A DNA stretch of 64,000 nucleotides from Natrinema gari JCM 14663 (GCF_000337175.1 NZ_AOIJ01000063.1:17373-81372), one strand, 5' to 3'; positions 18,965 through 27,072 are shown, counted from the first letter of the stretch. Notes: generated by a model not told the origin, from the sequence alone. Program-made: numbers and translations.

Positions 18965-19759
18965 ATGATTCCGATCGACGACTCTCCGATCGTTCGCGAC
19001 GGCAAGTCACTGATTCTGGCGATGGACCACGGGTTAGAGCACGGCCCGGTCGACTTCGAGGAAGTACCGGAGAAACTCGATCCGGCGACGGTCTTCGAGA
19101 CGGCAACTCACGACGCCGTCACCACCATGGCCGTCCAGAAGGGGATCGCGGAGGGGTACTACCCCAGCTACGAGGACGACGTCAACCTCCTCCTGAAGCT
19201 CAACGGAACGTCGAACATGTGGATGGGTGAGCCCGATTCCGCGATCAACTGCTCGGTCGACTACGCGGCCGAACTCGGCGCTGACGCGATCGGCTTTACC
19301 GTCTACAGCGGCTCGAACCACGAGGTCGAGATGTACGAGGAGTTCCGTCGGGTACAGGAGAAAGCCCGCGAGTACGACCTCCCGGTCGTCATGTGGTCTT
19401 ACCCACGCGGCCAGGGGCTCAAAAACGACACCAAGCCCGGGACGATTTCCTATGCGACCCGTATCGCTCTCGAGGTCGGGGCCGACATCGCGAAGGTCAA
19501 GTACCCCGGCAGCGCCGACGCGATGGAACACGCCTGCAAGGCCGCGGGCGACATGAAAGTCGTCATGAGCGGCGGCTCGAAGACGTCCGACTACGACTTC
19601 TGCTCGACCGTCGAGGCCGCCATCACCGCCGGCGCGAGCGGGCTCGCGGTCGGTCGCAACATCTGGCAGCGCGAGGACCCGACCCGAATCCTCGACGCGC
19701 TCGAGGACGTCATCTACGAGGAGGCGACCGCCGACGCCGCGCTCGAGGCGACCGAATAG
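18965..19759 (+). CDS. fba: archaeal class I fructose-bisphosphate aldolase
   Basis: Encodes 264 aa, full length for the DhnA-type archaeal family. The Schiff-base lysine lies in AKVKYPGS (residues 176-183). The phosphate-binding loops appear as LAMDHGLEHGP, VVMSGGSK and LAVGRNIWQR. It interconverts fructose-1,6-bisphosphate with dihydroxyacetone phosphate and glyceraldehyde-3-phosphate. Only 1 nt separates it from the FBPase gene, so the pair forms a gluconeogenic operon with the leaderless promoter at 18935. Confidence 0.93.
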   Translation: MIPIDDSPIVRDGKSLILAMDHGLEHGPVDFEEVPEKLDPATVFETATHDAVTTMAVQKGIAEGYYPSYEDDVNLLLKLNGTSNMWMGEPDSAINCSVDYAAELGADAIGFTVYSGSNHEVEMYEEFRRVQEKAREYDLPVVMWSYPRGQGLKNDTKPGTISYATRIALEVGADIAKVKYPGSADAMEHACKAAGDMKVVMSGGSKTSDYDFCSTVEAAITAGASGLAVGRNIWQREDPTRILDALEDVIYEEATADAALEATE

Positions 19760-19760
19760 G

Positions 19761-20630
19761 ATGACGGTGTCCGACCCAGTCGTCGAGGACGTCGTGGCGA
19801 CGATCGGCCGGTCGGCGACCGAGATCCGGCAGGGACTGATCGGACGCCGCGGGACGGTCGACGAGGAGAACCCCAGCGGCGAGACCCAGGCTGAGGCCGA
19901 TGTCTGGGCCGACGAACTGCTCGGCGATCGTCTCACCGGGATCGGCGGCGTCGGTCAGTACGCCAGCGAGGAACGCGCCGCGGTCGTCGACTGCGGCGAC
20001 GATCCCGCGACGACCGACGCGTACGCCGTCGCGGTCGACCCGCTCGACGGCTCCTCGAACCTCACGTCCAACAACACGATGGGGACGATCTTCGGCATCT
20101 ACGACGCCGCGCTTCCGGCCCGCGGCGACGCGCTCGTCGCGGCTGGGTTCGTCCTCTACGGCCCGATCACGACGATGGTGCTCGCGACCGACGAGATCGT
20201 CACCGAGTACGAACTCTCCGGCGGCGAGCGAACGGTCGTCGAGCGCGATCTCACCATCCCCGCGGAGCCGGTCGTCTACGGCTTCGGCGGTCGCGTTCCC
20301 GACTGGCCCGACGACTTCCGGGCGTACGCTCGCGAGATCGAATCGGAACTCAAACTCCGCTACGGCGGCGCGCTGATCGGCGACGTCAATCAGGTGCTCA
20401 CCTACGGCGGTACCTTCGGCTACCCCGCCCTCGAGTCCCGACCGGAGGGCAAACTCCGACTCCAGTTCGAGGGGAACCCGATCGGCTACGTCGTCGAGCG
20501 GGCCGGCGGGCGCTCCTCGAACGGGACGCAGTCGCTGCTCACCGTCGAGCCCGAAACCCTCCACGACCGGACGCCGCTCCACGTCGGAAACGACGAGTTG
20601 ATCGACCGACTTGAGGCGGCACTCGCATAG
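19761..20630 (+). CDS. fbp: class 1 fructose-1,6-bisphosphatase
   Basis: Encodes 289 aa. The inositol-phosphatase signature VDPLDGSSN (92-100) binds Mg2+. The substrate-binding part includes KLRYGGALIGDVNQVL and EGKLRLQFEGNPIGYVVE, characteristic of class I FBPase rather than inositol monophosphatase. It hydrolyses fructose-1,6-bisphosphate to fructose-6-phosphate, the committed gluconeogenic step, directly downstream of the aldolase whose product it uses. Start ATG 19761 follows the aldolase TAG by a single base. Confidence 0.93.
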   Translation: MTVSDPVVEDVVATIGRSATEIRQGLIGRRGTVDEENPSGETQAEADVWADELLGDRLTGIGGVGQYASEERAAVVDCGDDPATTDAYAVAVDPLDGSSNLTSNNTMGTIFGIYDAALPARGDALVAAGFVLYGPITTMVLATDEIVTEYELSGGERTVVERDLTIPAEPVVYGFGGRVPDWPDDFRAYAREIESELKLRYGGALIGDVNQVLTYGGTFGYPALESRPEGKLRLQFEGNPIGYVVERAGGRSSNGTQSLLTVEPETLHDRTPLHVGNDELIDRLEAALA

Positions 20631-20689
20631 TCGCTGCGGCCGGCGGGCCGTCGGGTAGTTCCGATCCGTCACTGGCTGCCGTCTCGCGT

Positions 20690-20905
20690 CTAGGCCGCCG
20701 TCACGGTCACGTACCCTCCGACGCCGACCACGAGCAGCACGTAGAACGCCCAGCGGGGCCAGGCGGTCTCGAGGAAGAGCAGCGTCAGGAACAGCACCCA
20801 TAGCGAGATGGCAAGCAGGTCGGCGAGAAGCCTGAGGATGCCGCTCACGACGGTCCGGACGAGACCGCGGACGGAACGGGCGGATCGTCGGGTGTCGTTA
20901 CTCAT
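20690..20905 (-). CDS. small membrane protein, two TM segments
   Basis: Encodes 71 aa from ATG at 20903-20905 (MSNDTRRSARSVRG). A basic N-terminus precedes two hydrophobic helices (residues 26-45 LLADLLAISLWVLFLTLLFL and 52-68 AFYVLLVVGVGGYVTVT), joined by ETAWPRW. This shape recurs in haloarchaeal small membrane families. Function unknown. The gene is convergent with fbp. Confidence 0.65.
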   Translation of the reverse strand: MSNDTRRSARSVRGLVRTVVSGILRLLADLLAISLWVLFLTLLFLETAWPRWAFYVLLVVGVGGYVTVTAA

Positions 20906-20961
20906 TTGTAATTGGGAGTCGCGATCGGTCGTTCGTCCGCAACCGAGGCAGCCGACGGCGG

Positions 20962-22134
20962 TCAGAAGTGATAGCCATGTTTCTCGGTCAGTCGATAGGC
21001 ACCGACGCCCCAGACGTAGCTCTGTCCGGGCCACCAGGTGCGGGCGTTGTTGAACCCGGCAACGAGCACGTCGCCGTCCTCGCCGTCGGGGTCACGGTGA
21101 TAGCTCACGGAGCCGCTGTCGCCGTCGGTCAAATCCATCTCGCCGCCCCACCGGATCTGTCCGCGGCGACAGAAATCGTCGGTGAAGCAGGTGACCGCGT
21201 CGATACCCTGGATCTTCCCCGTCGTGTGACCGCTCAGGGCACCGACCTTCTCGAGTTCCTCGTCGCGGGCGACGAGATCGGCCAGTCCGAACTTGGTGAA
21301 CTGGCCGCGTACACGGGGTTGTGACGGTGCTGCGATCCTGTTCGTGGGCTCGAGCCAGCCGTTGGGTTCGACCGCGGCGACGTCTTCGACCGGGTGGTAG
21401 CGGACGGCAGTACCCAGTTCGACGGGCTCGTCACCCGCCCGGGGCAACAGGAGGACATCGTCGGCCGCGTCGTGCTCCTCGCCGAAGGCGTGGTCGGCCG
21501 TCACGAAGAATCGCTGCCGGACGTCGGGATCATACAGTGCCGGCCCGAGCGTGGCCATGCTCGAGGGGGTTTCGCAGGCGACGCCGCTCGGAACGCCGCC
21601 GTCGATCGCGGCGTCGACGAAGGTTGGCTCCCGGGACTCGGGGCCGTCCTGAATCTCCTCGATGTCGATGATCGTCTCGGCGTCGATGTCGATCCCCGCT
21701 GCAACCTCCCCGAGCATTTCGGTCAGGGAGTGGCCATCGCTCGAGAGGCCGACTGAGACGGTCGCAGTGCCGCTCTCGTAGTCCCCCGGAACGACCGCAC
21801 TGCCGAGATAGCCGGTGAACGCGGTTCGGGCGAGCAGGTCGTTTAGCTCGAAGGCCTTTTCGACGGCGGCGTACCACTCGGCGGGGACGGAGCGCGTCCG
21901 TTCCCGAACGGACCACGGATCGTTGGGGTCGTCCCTGACGAGGGCGGTGACGACGGGGACCTCGCCGTCGTCGACGGCGAGGAAATCGTCGACGCCGAGC
22001 CACTGGGCCATCCCGACGGCGACCCCGCCGCTGACGACGGTTCGCAGGAACTCCCGCCGGTCCATTCCCGTCTCGACGCGGTCGCGAAGCGTCCCGAGTC
22101 GCCGGGCGAGACGCTCGGTGCAGACTTCCGACAT
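20962..22134 (-). CDS. Tat-exported chymotrypsin-like serine protease homologue
   Basis: Encodes 390 aa from ATG at 22132-22134. A twin-arginine signal (MDRREFLRTVVSGG, Arg26-Arg27) is followed by a hydrophobic stretch. A possible catalytic triad is visible in correct order: His215 in VTADHAFGEE, Asp251 in YHPVEDVAAVEP and Ser340 in LTDGDSGSVSY. The GDSGS and DVAAV contexts match trypsin/chymotrypsin-fold peptidases. Residues 50-200 form an extra N-terminal domain without recognised similarity. It should act outside the cell. The triad assignment is inference; the protein could be an inactive homologue. Confidence 0.7.
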   Translation of the reverse strand: MSEVCTERLARRLGTLRDRVETGMDRREFLRTVVSGGVAVGMAQWLGVDDFLAVDDGEVPVVTALVRDDPNDPWSVRERTRSVPAEWYAAVEKAFELNDLLARTAFTGYLGSAVVPGDYESGTATVSVGLSSDGHSLTEMLGEVAAGIDIDAETIIDIEEIQDGPESREPTFVDAAIDGGVPSGVACETPSSMATLGPALYDPDVRQRFFVTADHAFGEEHDAADDVLLLPRAGDEPVELGTAVRYHPVEDVAAVEPNGWLEPTNRIAAPSQPRVRGQFTKFGLADLVARDEELEKVGALSGHTTGKIQGIDAVTCFTDDFCRRGQIRWGGEMDLTDGDSGSVSYHRDPDGEDGDVLVAGFNNARTWWPGQSYVWGVGAYRLTEKHGYHF

Positions 22135-22825
22135 GCCGCGTTGCAGGTGTTCGGTCGCGTTGCGCCCCGTTCCGCTAACGTGTCTGTGCACGGACACGGG
22201 ATCGATAACCATTGAACGGAACGACAAATCGGAGCAAAGCGATTCTGCCTGCAGGTGCCGCGGGGATATCGTCCCCGCGGACCGACGCCGGTAGCACCCC
22301 GCTCGAGCGGACCGACGACGGCTCTCCGAGTACGCTTCCGTCCCGGGACCACGGTATAATGGCTGTCCGACTGTACCCGAGCGTTCGTATCAGTCCCCGC
22401 CCCAGTACGCGTCGTCTCCGTGCCGGTGATCACGGAGACGAACACGGTCGGTCCGTGCCGCAACCGCGATCCTCCTCTCGCGGCGACCGCCGTGATCTAC
22501 GGCGAGTTGCGTGCGCGAACCGACCGCTCGTTCCTCCTCTCCGCTCGCCGCCGAGTCCGGGCCGTCCACCGACGGGGTCGACGACGGCCCTTCGCTCGAG
22601 TTATGCCCCGATTACGGGTCGACACTCGCCACGGTCGCTGCCCGTATCGGCGGCCGCCGCTGTCTGTCGCAGTGTCCCGCTCGCGTCGAGCGACCGGCTC
22701 GGAAGTGACGAGCCCTTACTCGAGACCGGGGTCATCCTACGCCTGGCATAACAATACCCCGCGTGAGTGAACCGACGCGTGCTCTCAGGGGCGCGACAGT
22801 CCGGTTCGACTCCGGCGGGGAGCCT
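22135..22825. other. 691-nt region with two strong hairpins and no secure gene
   Basis: Between the divergent protease gene and the DUF5658 gene I find no secure coding sequence. Hairpin 1 spans 22258-22280 with 9-bp arms (CCGCGGGGA/TCCCCGCGG). Hairpin 2 spans 22413-22440 with 10-bp arms (CGTCTCCGTG/CACGGAGACG) and an 8-nt loop. TATA-like ggtataatg near 22350-22358 could start a + strand transcript about 30 nt before hairpin 2. Confidence 0.5.
22511..22708 (+). CDS. possible small cysteine-containing protein (doubtful)
   Basis: A 65-codon frame from GTG 22511 with high GC at third positions and a Ser/Pro/Asp-rich start. It continues with LELCPDYGSTLATVAARIGG then RRCLSQCP, which resembles a decayed zinc knuckle. 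A frame upstream (GTG 22420, VPVITETNTVGPCRNRD) has similar coding character and could be joined by a frameshift. I cannot tell a small real gene from a remnant or from chance. Confidence 0.22.
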   Translation: MREPTARSSSPLAAESGPSTDGVDDGPSLELCPDYGSTLATVAARIGGRRCLSQCPARVERPARK

Positions 22826-23176
22826 ATGAGTTCCGAGGGTGCGTTCCTGCGCCATCGTCTCCCGGGCGACGTGACGCCGGTCGATCTCGAGCGACTGCTT
22901 TGGATGGTCGTCGTCCTGGCGTTGGCCGCCGACATCGTCACGACGTTTGTCGGTCTCCACGTCGGGCTTTCCGAATCGAACCCGGCGGCTCGCGGCGCGA
23001 TCGAGGGCCACGGCCTGGCCGGCATGCTCGCCCTGAAAGCCTTCGCGGTCGGCGTCGGACTGGTCTGTCGCCGCCTCCTCGAGCGCGAGTACCGCCCGAT
23101 CGTGCCGGCCGGACTCGCAGTACCGTGGCTGGCCGCCGCCGTTCTCAACGTGTATACGATCTCGAGCGTGGTCTGA
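22826..23176 (+). CDS. DUF5658 membrane protein
   Basis: Encodes 116 aa from ATG 22826, which has a Shine-Dalgarno-like GGGGAG 6 nt upstream; GTG 22763 is the alternative. Three or four hydrophobic segments are visible, with the family signature DIVTTFVGLHVGLSESNP followed by AARGAI in the first loop. DUF5658 is widespread in haloarchaea and bacteria; function unknown. TATA-like cataacaatac at 22745-22755 would give a leader of about 50 nt, consistent with the internal SD start. Confidence 0.78.
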   Translation: MSSEGAFLRHRLPGDVTPVDLERLLWMVVVLALAADIVTTFVGLHVGLSESNPAARGAIEGHGLAGMLALKAFAVGVGLVCRRLLEREYRPIVPAGLAVPWLAAAVLNVYTISSVV

Positions 23177-23205
23177 CTGCGGTCCTCCATCGACCGGCGC
23201 GCCGG

Positions 23206-23838
23206 CTACGCGTCGTGCTCGAGGGCGCGTCGCCACGCCCGGACCTCGGCGAGGACCGCCTCCCACTGGTCGCGTCCGCCCGGCATCTCGCTGCCGGTCA
23301 CTCGGTCGCGTTCCGCCTCGAGTCGGTCGCGAACGTCGCCCGGCCGCTCGATGTTCCGGAACTGGAGCGGCGAACCGCCCGCGGTCTCGATCGTGACGGT
23401 CCCATACCCGACGTAGCGACCGATCGGGTCCTGTTCGACGGTCGTGTTCTGGACCCGCTCGAGGGAGACGACCCGGACCGTTCGCCCGAGGACGCCGCGC
23501 CGCGTGGCGGCGACCCCGTTCGTGACGACGAACGCCGTTCGCGAGACGCGGGCGTACTGCCACAGCGCCGGTGCGAGGACGACCGGGACGCCGCCGACCG
23601 CGAGGAGCGGCAGCCACTCGACGGCGACGGCGGCTAGCAGGAGCCCCGTTCCGACGAGGGCCACGACGGCCCACGGGAGGACGGTCTGGATTCGCGGGCC
23701 CGCCTGCCAACGGACACGGTCGCCCTCCTCGAGCGGAAGCCACTGCGGGACAGGTCCGGCGGAACCGCCGCAGTGTGGCGTGCTCTCGGCACTCGCCTCC
23801 GATCCCGCGTCGGGCTCAGACGGACTGGTCCTCGTCAT
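23206..23838 (-). CDS. bacterial-PH-domain membrane protein (second of pair)
   Basis: Encodes 210 aa. A Ser/Glu-rich cytoplasmic N-terminus precedes two TM helices (about residues 53-92) and a bPH_2 domain (RTAFVVTNGVAATRRGVLGR, then VVSLERVQNTTVEQ and YGTVTIETAGG). The C-terminus is charged and helical. The protein is paralogous to the upstream PH protein, whose end it overlaps by 23 nt, so the two are probably co-translated and may form a complex like bacterial YdbS/YdbT pairs. Function unknown. Confidence 0.85.
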   Translation of the reverse strand: MTRTSPSEPDAGSEASAESTPHCGGSAGPVPQWLPLEEGDRVRWQAGPRIQTVLPWAVVALVGTGLLLAAVAVEWLPLLAVGGVPVVLAPALWQYARVSRTAFVVTNGVAATRRGVLGRTVRVVSLERVQNTTVEQDPIGRYVGYGTVTIETAGGSPLQFRNIERPGDVRDRLEAERDRVTGSEMPGGRDQWEAVLAEVRAWRRALEHDA

Positions 23839-24445
23839 ACTCGGAGTGATGGTCGTCGGTCGGCCGGCCGGTCGCGCCGCTCCCGACAGTGGACCGCCCG
23901 CCCTCGTCGCTGTCGTCGTCGACGGCCGCCCGAATCGCTCGGAGTTCGGTGAGGATCTCCTCGAGCACGTCGTCTTTCGTCCGGTCGGCCCCGGAGTCGA
24001 CGCGCTCGCGTTTGATCCGGTCGCTGATGCGCTGTTGGACGGCTTTCGGATCGGGAACCGATTTGAACGCCAGCTCGACGCCGGAGCCGCCGGCGGTACT
24101 GACTTCGACGGTTCCGTAGCCGAAGTGAGTCCCGAGGGCGCTCTGGCTGTAGGAGATGTCTTGCACCTTGCCGTGTTCGATCCGCTTGACGTCCCGCGAG
24201 AGGACGCCGGTTTTCTGGTACAGCGCGCGGTTCGTCACGACGTAGTGGGTGTTCGTCACGCGGAGGTACTCGCTGGCGATGATGACGAGCCCGATCAAGA
24301 CGATCGAAAGCGGGAGCCCGACCACGAACGCCGGGATGAGCGTTCGCCGGTCCGGGCCGCCGGCCCAGACCACGGTCTCGTCGTCGTCCAGCGAGAGCCA
24401 TGCGAGGTCTCCGTTGGCGTCTCCGGCCGCGGTTTCGGCGGCCAT
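23816..24445 (-). CDS. bacterial-PH-domain membrane protein (first of pair)
   Basis: Encodes 209 aa. Two hydrophobic helices (about residues 38-59) are followed by a bPH_2 domain: THYVVTNRALYQKTGVLSRD, IEHGKVQDISYSQSALGT and YGTVEVSTAGG. A long helical acidic tail (DVLEEILTELRAIRAAVDDD) ends the protein. Its start overlaps the stop of the upstream 74-aa gene as TAATG, so three genes from 24669 to 23206 form a tightly packed operon. Membrane-associated; role unknown. Confidence 0.85.
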   Translation of the reverse strand: MAAETAAGDANGDLAWLSLDDDETVVWAGGPDRRTLIPAFVVGLPLSIVLIGLVIIASEYLRVTNTHYVVTNRALYQKTGVLSRDVKRIEHGKVQDISYSQSALGTHFGYGTVEVSTAGGSGVELAFKSVPDPKAVQQRISDRIKRERVDSGADRTKDDVLEEILTELRAIRAAVDDDSDEGGRSTVGSGATGRPTDDHHSEYDEDQSV

Positions 24446-24669
24446 TACGAGCCAGCCCCGTCTCCGTCCGCGGCAGCCTGCTCGCGTGTCAGCGGGTGGA
24501 CGACCCGGCCGATCCCGGTGTCGACGACCGACTCGGAGCCGGTGAGGGGGAGCCGCGTGGTCGTCGTCAGCACACGACCGTTCCGACCGTCGCTTTTGGA
24601 GGGCGGCCGCCGGCGCTCGTGTTCGATCGTCTCGCCGACCCGGAACGCCTCGTCGTACAGTCCGAGCAT
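24445..24669 (-). CDS. small conserved protein leading the PH-domain operon
   Basis: Encodes 74 aa from ATG at 24667-24669 (MLGLYDEAFRVGETIEHE). The TATA box GTATATAC at 24688-24694, with a run of Ts on its upstream side, supports a leaderless start here. The product is hydrophilic, with a beta-rich centre (GRVLTTTTRLPLTGSESVVD). Its stop overlaps the next ATG (TAATG). No family recognised; coupling suggests a function with the two PH-domain proteins. Confidence 0.65.
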   Translation of the reverse strand: MLGLYDEAFRVGETIEHERRRPPSKSDGRNGRVLTTTTRLPLTGSESVVDTGIGRVVHPLTREQAAADGDGAGS

Positions 24670-25172
24670 ACGGTCGCAGTCACACAGTATATACAAAAGC
24701 GTATCTCACTCTCGAGAAGTCCGGATCGAGGGGTTTGGAAGGGGATCGACGCACGCACGGGGCAGTCAAATCAGGGCAGCGCCATGGCGTAACAGGGCAT
24801 CGCGACGGTCTCAACAAGGGCCACGGCCTCAACAGGGTATTGCGACGGCCTCAACAGGGGACTGCCACGGCCTCCCCAACCGATTCGTTCGCTCCCTTCG
24901 GTTGCTCACTCATCCCTCGCACATGGTCGGACCGCGGTTCGCCGTTCGCTCACCGCGGTCCAGTGCGCGCCACTGCCTGCGATGTAGTAAACCACTAGCC
25001 GTTTTCCGCGGGACCAGTGTCCCCGACGGAGGACCGCCGCGACGAGCTGCCTGCATCGCATAGTCCGTGGGCCCCACGAGAGGACGCGGGAGGACGTGAG
25101 AGGACGACGACAGTTCGGCACGGGCAGTCATCTCACGCAACTCCTATTCACGTCGAACCCCTAATGACGATA
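24670..25172. other. 503-nt intergenic region with degenerate tandem repeats
   Basis: No coding sequence is convincing here. It contains the PH-operon promoter at the left and the repeat array at 24781-24877. The stretch 24895-25130 is GC-rich and unstructured by eye. Confidence 0.6.
24781..24877. repeat. degenerate ~22-nt direct repeats, about five units
   Basis: Units start at 24781, 24802, 24820, 24842 and 24864. Units 3 and 4 are near identical (GCCACGGCCTCAACAGGG and GCGACGGCCTCAACAGGG, each followed by 4 nt). Units 1, 2 and 5 are diverged or shortened. Adjacent units have no unique spacers, so this is not a CRISPR array. Confidence 0.7.
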
Positions 25173-25385
25173 ATGGCAACCTACACGTGTCACGACGATT
25201 CGTACCCGCCGCCAGCACAGCGAAAGGCCGTCCTCTTCTGTCCGGAATGTGACCACGAGAGTCCGCTCACCGGCGACTGGGAGACCACGACCGTCGGCGA
25301 CGAGCGACTGCTCGTCTGTACCGACTGCGGTTCCGTCGTCGACCGCCGGTCCCGGGACCGGTCCGAACTCGCCGAACCAGCGTAA
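25173..25385 (+). CDS. small double zinc-ribbon protein
   Basis: Encodes 70 aa from ATG 25173 (MATYTCHDDSYPPPAQRKAV); ATG 25164 is possible. Two CxxC pairs (LFCPECDHES and VCTDCGSVVD) are spaced as in a single zinc ribbon, flanking GDWETTTVGDERL. The conserved opening suggests a haloarchaeal family. It may be a nucleic-acid or protein-binding zinc protein; function unknown. It lies just left of the origin-associated repeats. Confidence 0.72.
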   Translation: MATYTCHDDSYPPPAQRKAVLFCPECDHESPLTGDWETTTVGDERLLVCTDCGSVVDRRSRDRSELAEPA

Positions 25386-25450
25386 CCGGAACCCCGCAGC
25401 CTTCTATCGCGGCGTCCGACTCGAGGCAGGCCGGTCGGTTCGGTTCGATA

Positions 25451-25482
25451 CACGGGACCCCCACCCCTGATTCAGAGTGAAA
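25451..25482 (-). repeat. ORB-like element downstream of cdc6
   Basis: Read on the minus strand: TTTCACTCTGAATCAGGGG, then TGGGGGTCCCGTG. It matches the plus-strand element at 27928-27960 almost base for base, including the GGGGGTCCCGT end. It lies beyond the 3' end of orc1/cdc6. Confidence 0.7.
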
Positions 25483-25608
25483 TCGTGGGTGCGAGGGGGC
25501 CCCACCGTTCGCTGCTTCGGTTCCGGTGGCGATTCCGGTACCGGGGCCGGCTCGGTTTGGGTCCTGACTCCGCTCTCAGGACCGACTCCGGTTCCGAGAC
25601 CGGGTTCC

Positions 25609-26895
25609 TCACGAGAAGCTGGTGAGATCGATATCACGGTTTCCAGTCGACGGACTGGTCTCGCGGAGCCGATCGTACGTCGGGAGCTCCTCGAGCGAGG
25701 CGTCCCGACGAACCGCCTTGACGATGTGTTTCGGATCGGTAACGAGACGGTGCAGGAGGTAACTTCCCTGTGATCGTCCGCCGCCGGTCTTCTCGGATTC
25801 GATGACGCCCAGAAACGCCTGTTCCTTTAACTGTCGATAGAGACCGTTCTCAGTGATCGGATCGGTGGCGACCAGTTCGCAGATGCCGACGTAGCGCTCG
25901 TACACCTCTCGCGTCTTGTACGTCTCCCGTTCGCCGGTGATGATGCAACTCGCGAGCGCGTACAGGGCGAGTTTCGCGTGGACGGTCGCCCCGCTGGTGA
26001 GTTCCTCGATGCGATTGATTTCGGCGACCTCCTGGGCCTGCTGGATGTGGTCCTCCGACACCGTCTCGCTACCGATGCGTCGGGCGAGTTCGCCCGCTTC
26101 CTTGAGGATCTCGATCGCCTTCCGCGCGTCGCCGTGTTTCTTGGCCGCGAGAGCGGCACAGAGTTCGATCGTTCCGTCCTCGAGAACGGCGGGCTGAAAG
26201 GCGTCCTCGCGATTGCGCATGATCTCGCGGAGCTGTGAGGCGTCGTACGGGTGAAAGAACAGCTCCCGATGGCCGAAGCTGCTATCGATGCGTTCGTCGA
26301 GCGTCTCCCGATACTGGACCTTGTTGCTGATCCCGATGACGCCGATGTAAGCGTCGGTCTTTCGCGCCTCGCGAGCGCGGGAGAGTTGCATCAGAACGTT
26401 GCTGTTGTCGAGTTTGTCGATCTCGTCCAAGATGACGATGACTGCGTCGAAACAGTCCCCGAGAATACTCCAGATGTGCTGGTAGTACTCCATAGTCCCG
26501 ACCCCCCGAAGCGGGATGTTCTGTTGATACTCGGTTTGTTCTTTCAGACTCAGCGCCAACTGTCTCGTCGTCCGGGTCTCCGTGTTCGCTTCGGAACAGT
26601 CGACGTAGAGAACGCCACAGTCGATGTCGTTGCCCTGCGCGGCGTCCTGAGCCCGCGTCGCGACGTGCCGGGAGATGAGACTCTTTCCGGTTCCGGTCTT
26701 CCCGTAGATCATCACGTTGTTCGGGGGATCACCTCGCGTGATCGCACCGACTTCGGCGGCGACGGACTGGATCTCGTCGTCGCGCCCGACGATCCGGTCC
26801 TCGTCGGGCACGTGACCGACGTGGAGGAGTTCCTTTCGATCGAAGATGGGGTCGTGAGACTCGAAGAGCGGGTCCCCACCCGTCTGCTCAGCCAT
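25609..26895 (-). CDS. cdc6: Orc1/Cdc6 replication initiator
   Basis: Encodes 428 aa. AAA+ motifs are intact: Walker A GKTGTGKS (65-72), Walker B VILDEIDKL (from about 154), sensor 1 GVIGISNK and sensor 2 HGDARKAIEILK. A winged-helix origin-binding domain follows (TYKTREVYERYVGICELVAT). Orc1/Cdc6 binds Origin Recognition Boxes and loads MCM. TATA box GTTTTATAAC (minus strand, 26918-26927) is 27 nt upstream. ORB-like repeats lie on both sides (25451-25482, 26940-27070 and 27928-28138), so this initiator probably acts on its own linked origin and may repress itself. Confidence 0.95.
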   Translation of the reverse strand: MAEQTGGDPLFESHDPIFDRKELLHVGHVPDEDRIVGRDDEIQSVAAEVGAITRGDPPNNVMIYGKTGTGKSLISRHVATRAQDAAQGNDIDCGVLYVDCSEANTETRTTRQLALSLKEQTEYQQNIPLRGVGTMEYYQHIWSILGDCFDAVIVILDEIDKLDNSNVLMQLSRAREARKTDAYIGVIGISNKVQYRETLDERIDSSFGHRELFFHPYDASQLREIMRNREDAFQPAVLEDGTIELCAALAAKKHGDARKAIEILKEAGELARRIGSETVSEDHIQQAQEVAEINRIEELTSGATVHAKLALYALASCIITGERETYKTREVYERYVGICELVATDPITENGLYRQLKEQAFLGVIESEKTGGGRSQGSYLLHRLVTDPKHIVKAVRRDASLEELPTYDRLRETSPSTGNRDIDLTSFS

Positions 26896-26917
26896 AGTTC
26901 TGTTCTGGAAGACACTC

Positions 26918-26927
26918 GTTATAAAAC
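26918..26927 (-). promoter_or_regulatory. TATA box of orc1/cdc6
   Basis: GTTTTATAAC on the minus strand, centred 27 nt before the cdc6 ATG. The repeat-core sequence TTCAGACTGA at 26940-26949 lies immediately upstream. Confidence 0.7.
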
Positions 26928-27050
26928 TATGGAAGGTGGTTCAGACTGATAAAGGCCGAGTAGCGACCGTCCACAGCCGTTCCCGGACGGGTTCACGGTT
27001 CTCGAGGACGCTGCCGGATGCAGACTGAAATCTCGTCCGACGACGGCTCC

Positions 27051-27072
27051 GCCCCTCATGCAGACTGAAACC
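27051..27072 (-). repeat. ORB-like element between cdc6 and the HD gene
   Basis: Minus strand reads GGTTTCAGTCTGCATGAGGG followed by GC. The core plus G-run arrangement matches the main cluster, with two changes in the core. Shorter core-only matches lie at 27020-27030 and 26940-26949. Confidence 0.6.

Noticed and set aside
24781..24877. Possible CRISPR array
   Set aside because: Units are adjacent and degenerate, with no unique spacers and no cas genes.
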